DNA from: Rheinheimera sediminis
GTDB taxonomy: Bacteria; Pseudomonadota; Gammaproteobacteria; Enterobacterales; Alteromonadaceae
DNA length: 64,000 nt
Assembly: GCF_004005375.1 (NCBI RefSeq)
Contig: NZ_RZUF01000017.1
Location: 62,001-126,000 of the forward strand
Direction: 5' to 3'
Part shown: in pieces, positions 56,667-64,000 of the stretch
Layout of the letters: each line of letters begins with the position of its first letter
How positions within the stretch are numbered: position 1 is the first letter of the stretch
The notes under the pieces: model-generated
The model's input: only the letters and a program-made list of their open reading frames with translations
Databases searched by the model: none
What the model was told of the DNA's origin: nothing
Made by a program: the position numbers and the translations under genes

Positions 56667-58535
56667 GTGAGTAGCGTTAAAAAAGTTATAATTCTAGATG
56701 ACGACCTGGCTGAGCCAACAATAATGATGGAAGGAGCCAATGAAAAAATCGCTCATTTCCTAAATGATCAAGGTTCTAAAGAATTTACTGAAACAATACA
56801 GTACATAGAAAAAAATGAATTTGTCAACGATATTGACGATATCGATGCAATCCAAACATTTGTAAACTCATCCGATTTTGTAGAAAAAGTATTATTAAAA
56901 GATGACTATAAGAATCTTTTTGATGGAGCATTTCATGAACACCTCAAAGATTTCTCTGATGTCATAAACAATAGACTTAATGTTTTTAAGCCATTTTTTA
57001 CGGTATTTGGTTCAGAGAATTTCCAACTTAGTAAGACACATAAAAGACCTGTGTCGCCTGATGAATTAACTAGCTATGATGTAATCATTATGGACATCAT
57101 GATGGGCGATAGTTTTGACAGCGAATTTATCAAACTAGCAGAATACATTGGTAATGTTTGCCGAAGAGGAAATTACCCGTCAGTGTTTTTAATATCCTCT
57201 AGAGATGAATTAGATGATGAGAAGGAAACATTTAGGGTTAATGCAAAAATAAGCTCTATAGGTTTTTCAATAATTAAGAAAAGCGATTTGCTTCATGACA
57301 ACGCTGAGCTCACTATCCAGCTGATATACGAACAGATGAACAAGGCTAGGAGCTCAAATAAATCACTCAGCGAATTTACAAATCAACTTGAGTTAGCGAT
57401 TAAACAGTCAACGATCAATGTATTAAAATCACTATGGAATATAGATTACTCGTACATACAACAGATGTACGCATGTCTTGATAATGAAAATGTGCCTTTC
57501 GCAGAGCATTTCTTGAACATTATTACTAGCAATATGCTATTTAATTTGGAAGCGAGTAGCAGCCTGCATACCGCTATAAGTGACGTGAAATCAATTATCA
57601 GCGGAGATGCGGAGAGATTTTGTAGTTACTCTAAAGACTCAGACATCGCAATACATAACTTTGAAGCTTCACTACACTTTGTTGGCACAAAAACTGAAGA
57701 TATCACATGCGCTTCACTTTGCACATCTACCGACCAGCTTGGGAAAGAAATAGTTAATATTCTCCCCTTCGGATTATTATTGGCAGAGGGCAACCTTTCT
57801 GTTGGATCTCGGGCGCTAATTCACTGTACACAACAGTGCGACTTAAGTAGAAATATTATTAAAAGTAGTATTAATTTAATATTTGTAGAAGGACGCATAC
57901 TCAATTATCCGAATAAAGAATTTTGCATTCCTTTGCCAACAAACATATCAAAAACAAATCAACGACTATGGCTTGAGGTTGACAGTAAAAAAGTATTAGC
58001 CTGGCCTTACTCAGGCATGTCTCGCTACATTATCGAAAACAAGTTCAAATCCCTATCAATAGTTAGACCAGATGTAGTTAGACAGATTAGATCAAATTTA
58101 TTTCAGCAAATGTCAAGAAGAGAAGAGTCAGTTAAGACAGGCCATAATGCCTCTTTTGGGATAAAAATCGCTATCTATAATAATAGCACTACAGCTGTTG
58201 TGTTGGATTACAACGAAACTAACGATATAAGAAAAATTTTGCTGTACGAATTCCCAGATCAAAAATCGAAGGAAAAAACATTTCATTTTCTGGATCATAG
58301 CCACATTGACGTTATAAACTGGATATATCAGAATTCAGGAGATTTACTTAAAGATTTATCATTCAAAGCATTTGAAGATATCTTAAAGTCAAAACTGCCT
58401 AAAATAGGAAAAAAAGCAACTGCTGAAAAGACGGAATTTATGTTACTTGATGATGCAGACAAAGTCTCTGAGTTCTGTAAAGCTGAGAAAAGTAAGAGAA
58501 AATTAGTTAGAGTTATTTTTTATAAATTTAATTAA
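56667..58535 (+). CDS. Receiver-like protein partner of the dual-GHKL protein
   Basis: 622 aa, start GTG with GAGGGA upstream, 29 bases after the GHKL gene. An N-terminal receiver-like domain has VIILDDD (about 7-13), a candidate phospho-Asp in YDVIIMDIMMGD (Asp143), ISS about 180 and Lys in IIKKSD. A ~80-residue insertion sits between the first strand and the Asp strand. The remaining ~400 residues match nothing I recognise, with no DNA-binding or nuclease motif seen. It probably receives phosphate from or docks to the preceding protein. It is the last gene of the rightward cargo. Confidence 0.6.
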   Translation: MSSVKKVIILDDDLAEPTIMMEGANEKIAHFLNDQGSKEFTETIQYIEKNEFVNDIDDIDAIQTFVNSSDFVEKVLLKDDYKNLFDGAFHEHLKDFSDVINNRLNVFKPFFTVFGSENFQLSKTHKRPVSPDELTSYDVIIMDIMMGDSFDSEFIKLAEYIGNVCRRGNYPSVFLISSRDELDDEKETFRVNAKISSIGFSIIKKSDLLHDNAELTIQLIYEQMNKARSSNKSLSEFTNQLELAIKQSTINVLKSLWNIDYSYIQQMYACLDNENVPFAEHFLNIITSNMLFNLEASSSLHTAISDVKSIISGDAERFCSYSKDSDIAIHNFEASLHFVGTKTEDITCASLCTSTDQLGKEIVNILPFGLLLAEGNLSVGSRALIHCTQQCDLSRNIIKSSINLIFVEGRILNYPNKEFCIPLPTNISKTNQRLWLEVDSKKVLAWPYSGMSRYIIENKFKSLSIVRPDVVRQIRSNLFQQMSRREESVKTGHNASFGIKIAIYNNSTTAVVLDYNETNDIRKILLYEFPDQKSKEKTFHFLDHSHIDVINWIYQNSGDLLKDLSFKAFEDILKSKLPKIGKKATAEKTEFMLLDDADKVSEFCKAEKSKRKLVRVIFYKFN

Positions 58536-58544
58536 TTTAGTTTT

Positions 58545-58563
58545 CTCCAAACAAATATTGGAG
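58545..58563 (+). terminator. Weak hairpin after the receiver-like gene
   Basis: CTCCAA (58545-58550) pairs with TTGGAG (58558-58563) around a seven-base loop, ten bases after the stop. Short and without a T tract. Confidence 0.3.
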
Positions 58564-58630
58564 CGAATTAATCCTACTCAACGCCTTTTTGAATTTTAGG
58601 TTCATATTTGTATGTACTAGCTCAGACTTG

Positions 58631-58669
58631 ATCTGACAGTCACCAGTTTTGTGCTGGTGTCTGTCAGAT
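58631..58669. repeat. Long inverted repeat, likely end structure of the IS481 remnant
   Basis: ATCTGACAGTCACCAG (58631-58646) pairs with CTGGTGTCTGTCAGAT (58654-58669) with one mismatch and a seven-base loop. It abuts the stop of an IS481-type transposase fragment, so it is best explained as the 3' hairpin and terminal repeat region of that element. Confidence 0.6.
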
Positions 58670-58788
58670 TAGATTCGAGTCAGATTCTTTTCCGCCCAAA
58701 CCCGTTTCCCATCAATCAATCTTTTAACTGGCGTTCTGCCGTTGCACATTTTGCCCTGAGAGTTCGTTCGGTGGTAATCATCCCATTT
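58669..58788 (-). pseudogene. IS481-family transposase, C-terminal fragment
   Basis: About 38 codons end in the family's characteristic tail: WDDYHRTNSQGKMCNGRTP, then RLIDGKRVWAEKNL. Everything upstream is missing; on the minus strand the frame is closed by a stop just beyond 58788, right where the IS66 remnant begins. No catalytic DDE residues remain except possibly none, so it is dead. Confidence 0.75.
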
Positions 58789-58793
58789 TTAAT

Positions 58794-59025
58794 GTAAGCG
58801 TAACACGAACCCCACATTCCAGTTTTAGCTAATATTCCATACCCTGTTTGCATTATTCACCAAGTAGGGTTTCCTATGATGTGCAGAAGCTCCGAACAAT
58901 GGCTAGCGCTGTTTGACCAGTGCAAAGCAAGCGGTTTGACCCAGACCGAATTTGCAAAACAACACCGTATCGACCCAAGTTACACTTACAATCTACCTGG
59001 TACAAACTCAGACGGTAGCAAATAA
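58794..59025 (+). pseudogene. IS66-family left end with truncated TnpA
   Basis: Begins with GTAAGCG, the usual IS66 terminus, at 58794. From 58876 an ORF encodes MMCRSSEQWLALFDQCKASG...LTQTEFAKQHRIDPSY, the helix-turn-helix start of IS66 TnpA, and then runs into unrelated sequence at about 58990. The rest of the element (tnpB, tnpC, right end) is absent. It overlaps the 3' end of the leftward HTH gene. Confidence 0.75.
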
Positions 59026-59177
59026 AAATATCGCCGCCCCTCTTTTATAAATTCAAGCTTCCCTGTTAATCGCAAATGCATCAAGTGACAGTCAGATATC
59101 TTCAGGATCTGCTTAACCTCATTACTGGTTAACCAACTACTTATCTTTGGTTCGGAAAGCTTTTGTTTAATGCTCAT
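58986..59177 (-). CDS. Small MerR/excisionase-like HTH protein
   Basis: 63 aa from the ATG at 59177 (a longer frame to 59282 overlaps tniQ). The segment WLTSNEVKQILKISDCHLMHLRLTGKLEFIKEGRRYFY has the winged helix-turn-helix pattern of Xis/MerR-type DNA-binding domains. It is 31 bases downstream of tniQ on the same strand. It may regulate the transposition genes or assist end binding. Its last codons overlap the IS66 junction, so the native C-terminus could have been altered. Confidence 0.6.
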   Translation of the reverse strand: MSIKQKLSEPKISSWLTSNEVKQILKISDCHLMHLRLTGKLEFIKEGRRYFYLLPSEFVPGRL

Positions 59178-59208
59178 TTTCCGGCCTACGTGCGTTGATA
59201 GCATTATA

Positions 59209-60243
59209 TTATTGCCTCGATTTTGAAAGCTTATAACCTCGTTTACTTGGTGGCAAGGCAAACAATTTATCAAGTTCAGCAATTTCGGGCCCCTTCAAAT
59301 CCCGATAAACCTGGTTTGAAGGCAACATCCGTTTTTGTATGGCAGTACGAAGCTTGCGCTCTGCCTGTACGTCACTGATCCAAGCGGCAAGGCCTAACAC
59401 GTAATGGCGCTCTTTAAGGTCGCGCTGTTCAAAGGCTTTTCTGCTTTTTACTAACTCACATACTGGTTGGCTCACAATGCTGCAGATGTAGCCCTGTAAA
59501 TCAGGAGCAAGATTTTCGCTAACTATTAAACGACACATTTGATGCCATAGAATTAGCCTTGCTGTGTTTAACGGGCCACAGTCTCTGAACTGGCGGTCGA
59601 CAACATTCAGCAATGTCTCCCACTGCATAAAAGGCCTGCGGTGCCATTTATCTACCGGCTCTCGTGGAGCTTCGCTTAGTAACGCATTGCAGTGCCAGCA
59701 ATGGTCCATAGAACTAGCCTCCAGCAAGTTGGCTTTGCCAAGTTCTACCCTGTGAAACGCCACTGGATGTTGGCATTGGTGGCAGCGATCGTGCAGCATA
59801 ATTTGATGTTTAGGGCAGAAGGTATAAAACGCCAGTCGCCAGCTTAATCGAAAATACGGGATCACATCTTCTGCCAGGCATTGTGGGCAATACTGCACAC
59901 CAAAGTTTCTGAAGGTGCGGTGGTACAACCTCAGCGGCAACAGCCAACGTAACTGGCCGCTGGCATGTTTAGCACGAAAAAACCTCCCTTCAAAAAGCAG
60001 AGCTGTCATCTTTTGCACCTGCACTAATGGCGTGCCTGTGCGTTCGCTCATAATTTGCAGTAACCAATCCGGAGCAAGCCGGTCTATATCCCGGTTCCAG
60101 ATCTGGCGTTCGTGCCCAAAGTTTCGTACTGCAAAGGTTTGAGCTTTCATGCCATTGGCGTGTGCACAACGAATTAACCAGGATGATAAAGCCTCTCCAG
60201 GCAAAGGACGCGGGTGAGCTGGCCAGAGCTTACCCGTCAGCAT
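59209..60243 (-). CDS. tniQ: TniQ/TnsD-family target-selection protein
   Basis: 344 aa. The N-terminal TniQ signature LPGEALSSWLIRCAHANGM, then a zinc-binding block CPQCLAEDVIPYFRLSWRLAFYTFCPKH...HDRCHQCQHP (about 118-165), followed by a helical C-terminal part. It recognises the target site and recruits TnsC. It is shorter than Tn7 TnsD (~500 aa) and closer in size to TniQ of Tn5053/Tn6022-type elements. One base separates it from tnsC. The insertion at lipA suggests this protein reads the lipA 3' end. Confidence 0.88.
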   Translation of the reverse strand: MLTGKLWPAHPRPLPGEALSSWLIRCAHANGMKAQTFAVRNFGHERQIWNRDIDRLAPDWLLQIMSERTGTPLVQVQKMTALLFEGRFFRAKHASGQLRWLLPLRLYHRTFRNFGVQYCPQCLAEDVIPYFRLSWRLAFYTFCPKHQIMLHDRCHQCQHPVAFHRVELGKANLLEASSMDHCWHCNALLSEAPREPVDKWHRRPFMQWETLLNVVDRQFRDCGPLNTARLILWHQMCRLIVSENLAPDLQGYICSIVSQPVCELVKSRKAFEQRDLKERHYVLGLAAWISDVQAERKLRTAIQKRMLPSNQVYRDLKGPEIAELDKLFALPPSKRGYKLSKSRQ

Positions 60244-60244
60244 A

Positions 60245-61144
60245 CTACTGCGCCCTGTCTATTTGGCGTTTGCGCTCTGAAGGTGGAGTCCAGCGAATTT
60301 CGGCTAAAGCTTTTTGGTTGATATGCTCAGTGCCATTTAAAATAGCCCACTCTGCAGCCGTATTGAGCACGCCAGACAATTCGCCAATATAACCTTCGCA
60401 CATGGCATACAGCCTGGAAGCCAACGCATCCTGTTTCAGTTCAGAAGGGTGTTTTAGCGGCAACATTTTTTCAAAGCTGGCCAGCAGGCGTTTAAAGTCG
60501 TCATTCAGTTCCCAGCGCGGTAGTTGTATTGGCTTAAAGCGGTTTGCTAATTGTGGCTCAGTTTGCAGCGCCCGCAAGGCGTCTTTGGTACCTACGCCCA
60601 CAATGGAAATTTGCAGCTCATTACTCAGGTACTTCAGTACGTTCAGAAAAGCTCTTTGCCTGTGTAAGCTACCAGCCAGAATATGATGAATTTCATCGAC
60701 AACCAGAACTTTTAGCTCCACATAACGTAACAGCTTCAGCACCTGAAACTGCTTTTTATCCACCCGTTCACTGGGCCTGTATGGTGCAAACAGGCTATCG
60801 AGAATGGCATTGTAAAAACGGCCTTCGTCCGGCACTGGTGGAGCCTGAATGTACATCACTGGCGCTATAACCGAATCGCCGTTTGGGTTGTCAAAAGCAG
60901 GGTTCAACTGGCAGAACCTTTTGGCCAACATAGTTTTGCCATTGTTTGACTCGCCAATCAGGATCATGTTGGGCATACGGTTATTGCGTGGATGTTTAAG
61001 CAGTTCATCCAACTGCTGCAATACTTCTTTGGCGTAAGGGTAGCCAATCCAGCGGTCTGATTTAATCTTGTATATACGTTCCTGATCGGTCAGTAGTAAG
61101 GCTTTTTGGGCTGATTCGGTTAAATGACTGGCCTCTATGCTCAT
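60245..61144 (-). CDS. tnsC: TnsC/TniB-type transposition ATPase
   Basis: 299 aa AAA+ protein. Walker A LIGESNNGKTMLAKRF (about 62-77), Walker B VLVVDEIHHIL (about 145), sensor region ISIVGVGTKDAL. Forms filaments on target DNA and bridges TniQ with the transposase. Smaller than Tn7 TnsC (555 aa), like TniB. Overlaps tnsB by four bases (ATGA). Confidence 0.9.
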   Translation of the reverse strand: MSIEASHLTESAQKALLLTDQERIYKIKSDRWIGYPYAKEVLQQLDELLKHPRNNRMPNMILIGESNNGKTMLAKRFCQLNPAFDNPNGDSVIAPVMYIQAPPVPDEGRFYNAILDSLFAPYRPSERVDKKQFQVLKLLRYVELKVLVVDEIHHILAGSLHRQRAFLNVLKYLSNELQISIVGVGTKDALRALQTEPQLANRFKPIQLPRWELNDDFKRLLASFEKMLPLKHPSELKQDALASRLYAMCEGYIGELSGVLNTAAEWAILNGTEHINQKALAEIRWTPPSERKRQIDRAQ

Positions 61145-63012
61145 AATTCGTCCAGCTCATCGAAAGGCAGAATATCATCTACATCGCTTTCAGGAAGAAT
61201 GATGGCTGCGGGTTGCTGCTCTACTCTGCTTTGTTCAATAGTTGCATGAGCTTGCTGATGAGTTTTGCGGCGCTGATCCATACGCCGAACCGCTTTGCTG
61301 GTTTGTACGGCCTTACTTTCAATTTCGCGCATGCGCTCATAGGCATCAAAAATGGCCCGCTCGTCAATGTCCTTTTTACCCGAATCCAAAGCCCGCTTAC
61401 GGGCCTCACGCAGCTCCCAAATGCTAATTGGAGGGTGAGCCATGTTTCGGTATGGAATAGGGTAGTAAGTGGCTAACTCGGGGTCGTAGAACCAGATTTG
61501 GCTTAAATCCCGAGGGTCGCGCCGGAACATAAACTTGCGTTTACGCCTTGGTTCTTTTGGATCAGGAGCGTTAATCCATATCCGCAGCACATCACTGTAA
61601 TAGTGAATTTCATCAATCTGAACACCGTAATCCTGAATTGTTCTGAGTTCAAAAGGCATCAGATCCAGCCTGAGTTTAAAGTCGTCCACAATCTTTGCCG
61701 GCAAGCCTGAACCTGGTTGCTCGTTACTACCAAGGATGCCTTTATTCCAGGCCTGTTGTGGTGACATTCCTAAACTGCTGTGCAACCGCTGGTGATATAC
61801 ATCGACAATATAAATCGTTAACCAGGCTTCAAATTCTGACAAAGTAAGTGCTGCCTTACCTTCTGAGTCGTATTCACCTTTCTGCCTTGTGTTAGAAAAG
61901 GTGGTGCCTGGCAGTGTGTGGATCTCGGTAGCAAAAGAACCTAATGCCCTTTCCACATGAGCACCAAAGTTTGGTCGCCCAACCGGCCGCCATTCCAGAT
62001 CAATACCGTATTCGTCACAGCCACGTTGCAACATGCTGCCCCGAAACTCTTTGGCATTGTCCAAGTGCACCTTGCTTGGTAACCCCCATACAGGCCACTG
62101 ATTCTGCGTAGGATAACGGGCCAGCCATTTATCTTTGGTCAATATGGCGTGAGTTAAGCAAAGCCCTGTAGACAAGGCGCTTGGCGGGTCGAAGGAAACA
62201 TAAAAGCCTTCCACCATCCGGCTATGTACATCAAACGCCAGAGTGATCCAGGGCCTGCCAATAGGCTGACGGTAGTGGTCATCCACCAAGATAATATCCA
62301 GCTTGGTATGGTCAATTTGCACCACAGCCAGAGGGTAATCTGCGCCTGGAAAACTTCCCTCATGCGGTTTGTAACTTAAATCAGCAGTCTTCCGGCCTAA
62401 CCGGCTGGCAGCCACTAATTCGCCCTGCAGCTGCTTAATCCGGTTACGAATGCTGTTGTCATGTGGTACCGGCAAATTAAGCTTTAAACATTGCTTACGA
62501 ACTTCATCACAAACTTTTTGTTTGCTCTTTTTCTGCCTGGTAAGGTACTCACTTTGAATCGCTTCGCTAATAATTTGCTCAACCTGCGGGTTCAGTTTGG
62601 CGGCACCTTTATCACTGCGGGATCTAGGTAACAAAGACGAAAGTAACCCGCTTTGCTCATAGCTGCGTAACCAGCTATAGATAGTATTGATGTGTACGGC
62701 ATGCACAGCAGCCAAAGTAGCCACATCACCCCGAGTCCGGTTCGGCATTCCCAGCAGAGGTTTAATAATTTCGTGACGTTTCTTGGCCACAGCCCAGGCT
62801 TTGTCGTCAATCGCCTGCAGATCGGTATGAGTTTGTTCAGTAGATAGTGTGGCTGGTTGCAAGTCTTCGATATTGGCAATAACAACTGCCTGATTGTCAT
62901 CATCCAGAAGTTCGATACGATCAAAGGAATCTATGCGGCGAATACGGTGAGTTTTGCCCTGATAGGACACCAGTTTGCCTGGTTCTAATTCAACCAGAGC
63001 CACCTTAGCCAT
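61141..63012 (-). CDS. tnsB: TnsB/TniA-type DDE transposase
   Basis: 623 aa. N-terminal HTH domains (about 85-215, including VHINTIYSWLRSYEQSGLLSSL), an RNase-H-fold core with first Asp in VVQIDHTKLDIILVDD, second Asp in VHLDNAKEF and Glu in NFGAHVERALG, then a beta-barrel and a Lys/Arg/Gln-rich C-terminal tail that should contact TnsC. Cuts and joins the 3' ends. Overlaps tnsA by eight bases. Confidence 0.92.
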   Translation of the reverse strand: MAKVALVELEPGKLVSYQGKTHRIRRIDSFDRIELLDDDNQAVVIANIEDLQPATLSTEQTHTDLQAIDDKAWAVAKKRHEIIKPLLGMPNRTRGDVATLAAVHAVHINTIYSWLRSYEQSGLLSSLLPRSRSDKGAAKLNPQVEQIISEAIQSEYLTRQKKSKQKVCDEVRKQCLKLNLPVPHDNSIRNRIKQLQGELVAASRLGRKTADLSYKPHEGSFPGADYPLAVVQIDHTKLDIILVDDHYRQPIGRPWITLAFDVHSRMVEGFYVSFDPPSALSTGLCLTHAILTKDKWLARYPTQNQWPVWGLPSKVHLDNAKEFRGSMLQRGCDEYGIDLEWRPVGRPNFGAHVERALGSFATEIHTLPGTTFSNTRQKGEYDSEGKAALTLSEFEAWLTIYIVDVYHQRLHSSLGMSPQQAWNKGILGSNEQPGSGLPAKIVDDFKLRLDLMPFELRTIQDYGVQIDEIHYYSDVLRIWINAPDPKEPRRKRKFMFRRDPRDLSQIWFYDPELATYYPIPYRNMAHPPISIWELREARKRALDSGKKDIDERAIFDAYERMREIESKAVQTSKAVRRMDQRRKTHQQAHATIEQSRVEQQPAAIILPESDVDDILPFDELDEL

Positions 63013-63658
63013 TATTCAAACTCCGGATAACGCTTGCCATTGTCAGCTTCTGAGTCAAATCTGCTACCACCTGATGTGTCCCTATCAGATACCATAACAC
63101 TGGAATATATTCAGCCTGAATCATAGGGTTGGCGTCAATTGAATTTAGCAGGCTTTGCACTGTTGTACTGGGCTGCAGTGCCAGCTTCTCCAATAGCACA
63201 GGAACTTGTTCAGCTTCAGAGGTGACACGGCGGGTAAATGGCAGCAGAAATTTAGCATTATCAAGCAACGTGGTACGAACTCGCCGCTCAGTGATCAGCT
63301 TAAAACGCCAACCTCTTTCTTTGGCGTAGCGGTACGCAGCCTGAAACTTAGGTTTAAACTGCGTCCAGTTTTCCCGAAGCTCATCACGGTATTTCACTTC
63401 ACACAGCAAAGGCTTGGTACCAGCCTGATGGTAATACACCAGTACATCGGGCGTATAAGTATGGTTTTTCCCTTCAGCATCCACCCATTTGATCTTCACC
63501 GGCTGCACTTCAAAGCTTTCCACCTCAGCGGAAAACTGCAGCAACGTCAGCCAATCACGCTCCAAGGTAGACTCAAACATAGCCTTACCCTCAGATTTAG
63601 AGTTAGCAGCAACGCCAGTCACGTTGCGGTAGTTTTTAGGGATGTTGCGGATTGGCAT
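63005..63658 (-). CDS. tnsA: TnsA-type endonuclease
   Basis: 217 aa. Restriction-like nuclease: Glu in AMFESTLERDWLTLL, Asp in YTPDVLVYY and Glu-x-Lys in LLCEVKYRDEL are the expected catalytic residues. Cuts the 5' ends, giving cut-and-paste transposition. First of the four transposition genes. Its start is overlapped by the end of a gene further out, which is unusual. Confidence 0.92.
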   Translation of the reverse strand: MPIRNIPKNYRNVTGVAANSKSEGKAMFESTLERDWLTLLQFSAEVESFEVQPVKIKWVDAEGKNHTYTPDVLVYYHQAGTKPLLCEVKYRDELRENWTQFKPKFQAAYRYAKERGWRFKLITERRVRTTLLDNAKFLLPFTRRVTSEAEQVPVLLEKLALQPSTTVQSLLNSIDANPMIQAEYIPVLWYLIGTHQVVADLTQKLTMASVIRSLNNG

Positions 63659-64000
63659 TGAGAATCAGCAATGAATCGCGGATAGTTAAAATAATTAACT
63701 CCTTTCCCCTCCACCCATAGAGAAGGTCATAAACTAGGTAATCTAGGTCTTTTTTGCCACTCAATAAATAACCAATAGCAACTGTTGCAAATAAAAACTC
63801 CATCGACTTAACAAAATCATAAAAATTACGACTTAATCCGCTATGATCGCCTTTCTCTATCAATACGTTTAAGAAGTCATCAAAAATCGAAGGAACATTG
63901 TTGTTAGCGTTTCGCAATTTAATGGTTTGATTTACTATAGATTGGGAATACTCATCAAAAAAACTAGAAAAAAATTCAATTATGTACCTATGGCTTTTGT
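63636..64000 (-). CDS. Unknown gene outside tnsA, 5' end beyond the window
   Basis: An open frame runs from the window edge to a stop at 63636, at least 121 codons, and overlaps the tnsA start by 23 bases. Visible sequence includes FFSSFFDEYSQSI, FYDFVKSMEFLFATVAIGYL and YDLLYGWRGKELIILTIRD; mostly helical, AT-rich, no recognised domain. Overlap suggests it is transcribed with tnsA. The frame continues upstream without a stop, so the TTG at 63917 is not its start. Confidence 0.5.
   Translation of the reverse strand, partial: KSHRYIIEFFSSFFDEYSQSIVNQTIKLRNANNNVPSIFDDFLNVLIEKGDHSGLSRNFYDFVKSMEFLFATVAIGYLLSGKKDLDYLVYDLLYGWRGKELIILTIRDSLLILNANPQHP

Larger units (their letters stand above)
45688..64000. 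mobile_element. Tn7-like transposon, left end to window edge
   Basis: Starts at TGT (45688-45690), followed by four tandem 20-bp repeats, the layout of TnsB sites in a Tn7-like end. Inside are a TnsE-like gene, cargo, and a leftward tniQ-tnsC-tnsB-tnsA block. The right end is not in the window, because a further truncated gene lies outside tnsA and no inverted copy of the repeats is seen. The target is the extreme 3' end of lipA; the five bases before TGT (GAAGT, 45683-45687) should be duplicated beyond the right end. Length is at least 18.3 kb. Confidence 0.8.

Noticed and set aside
54289-58535. Detocs-type defensive two-component system
   Set aside because: No PNP or other known Detocs effector domain and no Detocs-like sensor are seen; the N-terminal GHKL domain does not fit.
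58876-59025. Functional 49-aa gene
   Set aside because: The first ~38 residues are the start of IS66 TnpA and the rest is read-through into unrelated DNA, so it is a remnant.
59209-63658. CRISPR-associated transposon
   Set aside because: tnsABC and tniQ are present, but there are no cas genes and no regularly spaced repeat array in the window; the only short tandem repeats are the end repeats at 45,689.

Overview
The window looks like chromosome from a marine or freshwater gammaproteobacterium close to Rheinheimera / Alishewanella / Alteromonadales. This is inferred from protein character and gene order; no search was run. Positions 1-45.7 kb are ordinary core genome of moderate GC. From 45,688 to the right edge the DNA is accessory, becomes clearly AT-rich after about 54 kb, and is best read as the left part of one Tn7-like transposon.

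Region by region. 1-7.8 kb: a LytTR-type two-component pair (partial at the left edge), a DUF2306 membrane protein, a ParDE toxin-antitoxin pair with a palindromic operator, a LeuE-like exporter, and a leftward operon (decayed aspartic peptidase - GNAT - borosin-type N-methyltransferase - small precursor - GGDEF cyclase). That operon is a split-borosin RiPP locus. 7.9-13.6 kb: miaB-ybeZ-ybeY-ybeX-lnt (tRNA thiomethylation, rRNA maturation, lipoprotein acylation). 13.6-32.2 kb: a PhoD phosphatase, two chemoreceptors, a GH3 glycosidase, a cyanophycinase-like peptidase, a Lon-like protease, small membrane proteins and lipoproteins, a YbeL-like zinc-ribbon protein, a beta-lactamase-fold hydrolase and an exporter. 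32.4-45.7 kb: leuS-lptE-holA-nadD-rsfS-rlmH-mrdA-mrdB-rlpA-dacA and ybeD-lipB-lipA in the same order as the E. coli ybe/lip region, with an extra 34-codon reading frame coupled between mrdA and mrdB. Three copies of an ERIC-like intergenic repeat lie in the core part.

The transposon. The last codons of lipA lie inside the first of four tandem 20-bp repeats (45,689-45,768) preceded by TGT, as expected for a Tn7-like end carrying TnsB sites. Next come a TnsE-like gene, a coupled membrane-anchored coiled-coil methyltransferase, and an operon resembling sspBCD (DUF4007 protein, large P-loop ATPase, PAPS-reductase-fold protein), i.e. single-strand DNA phosphorothioation. A dual-GHKL ATPase/kinase-like protein and a receiver-like protein follow in the place where a restriction effector such as SspE would be expected. 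Three 17-bp operators about three helical turns apart precede the ssp operon. Remnants of IS481 and IS66 elements separate the cargo from a leftward block of a small HTH protein gene, tniQ, tnsC, tnsB and tnsA. A further truncated gene lies outside tnsA, so the right end is beyond 64,000.

Strongest leads: (i) the phosphorothioation module paired with a two-component-like ATPase/receiver couple on a Tn7-like element at lipA; (ii) the split-borosin operon coupled by TAATG to a diguanylate cyclase; (iii) the coupled small ORF between mrdA and mrdB.
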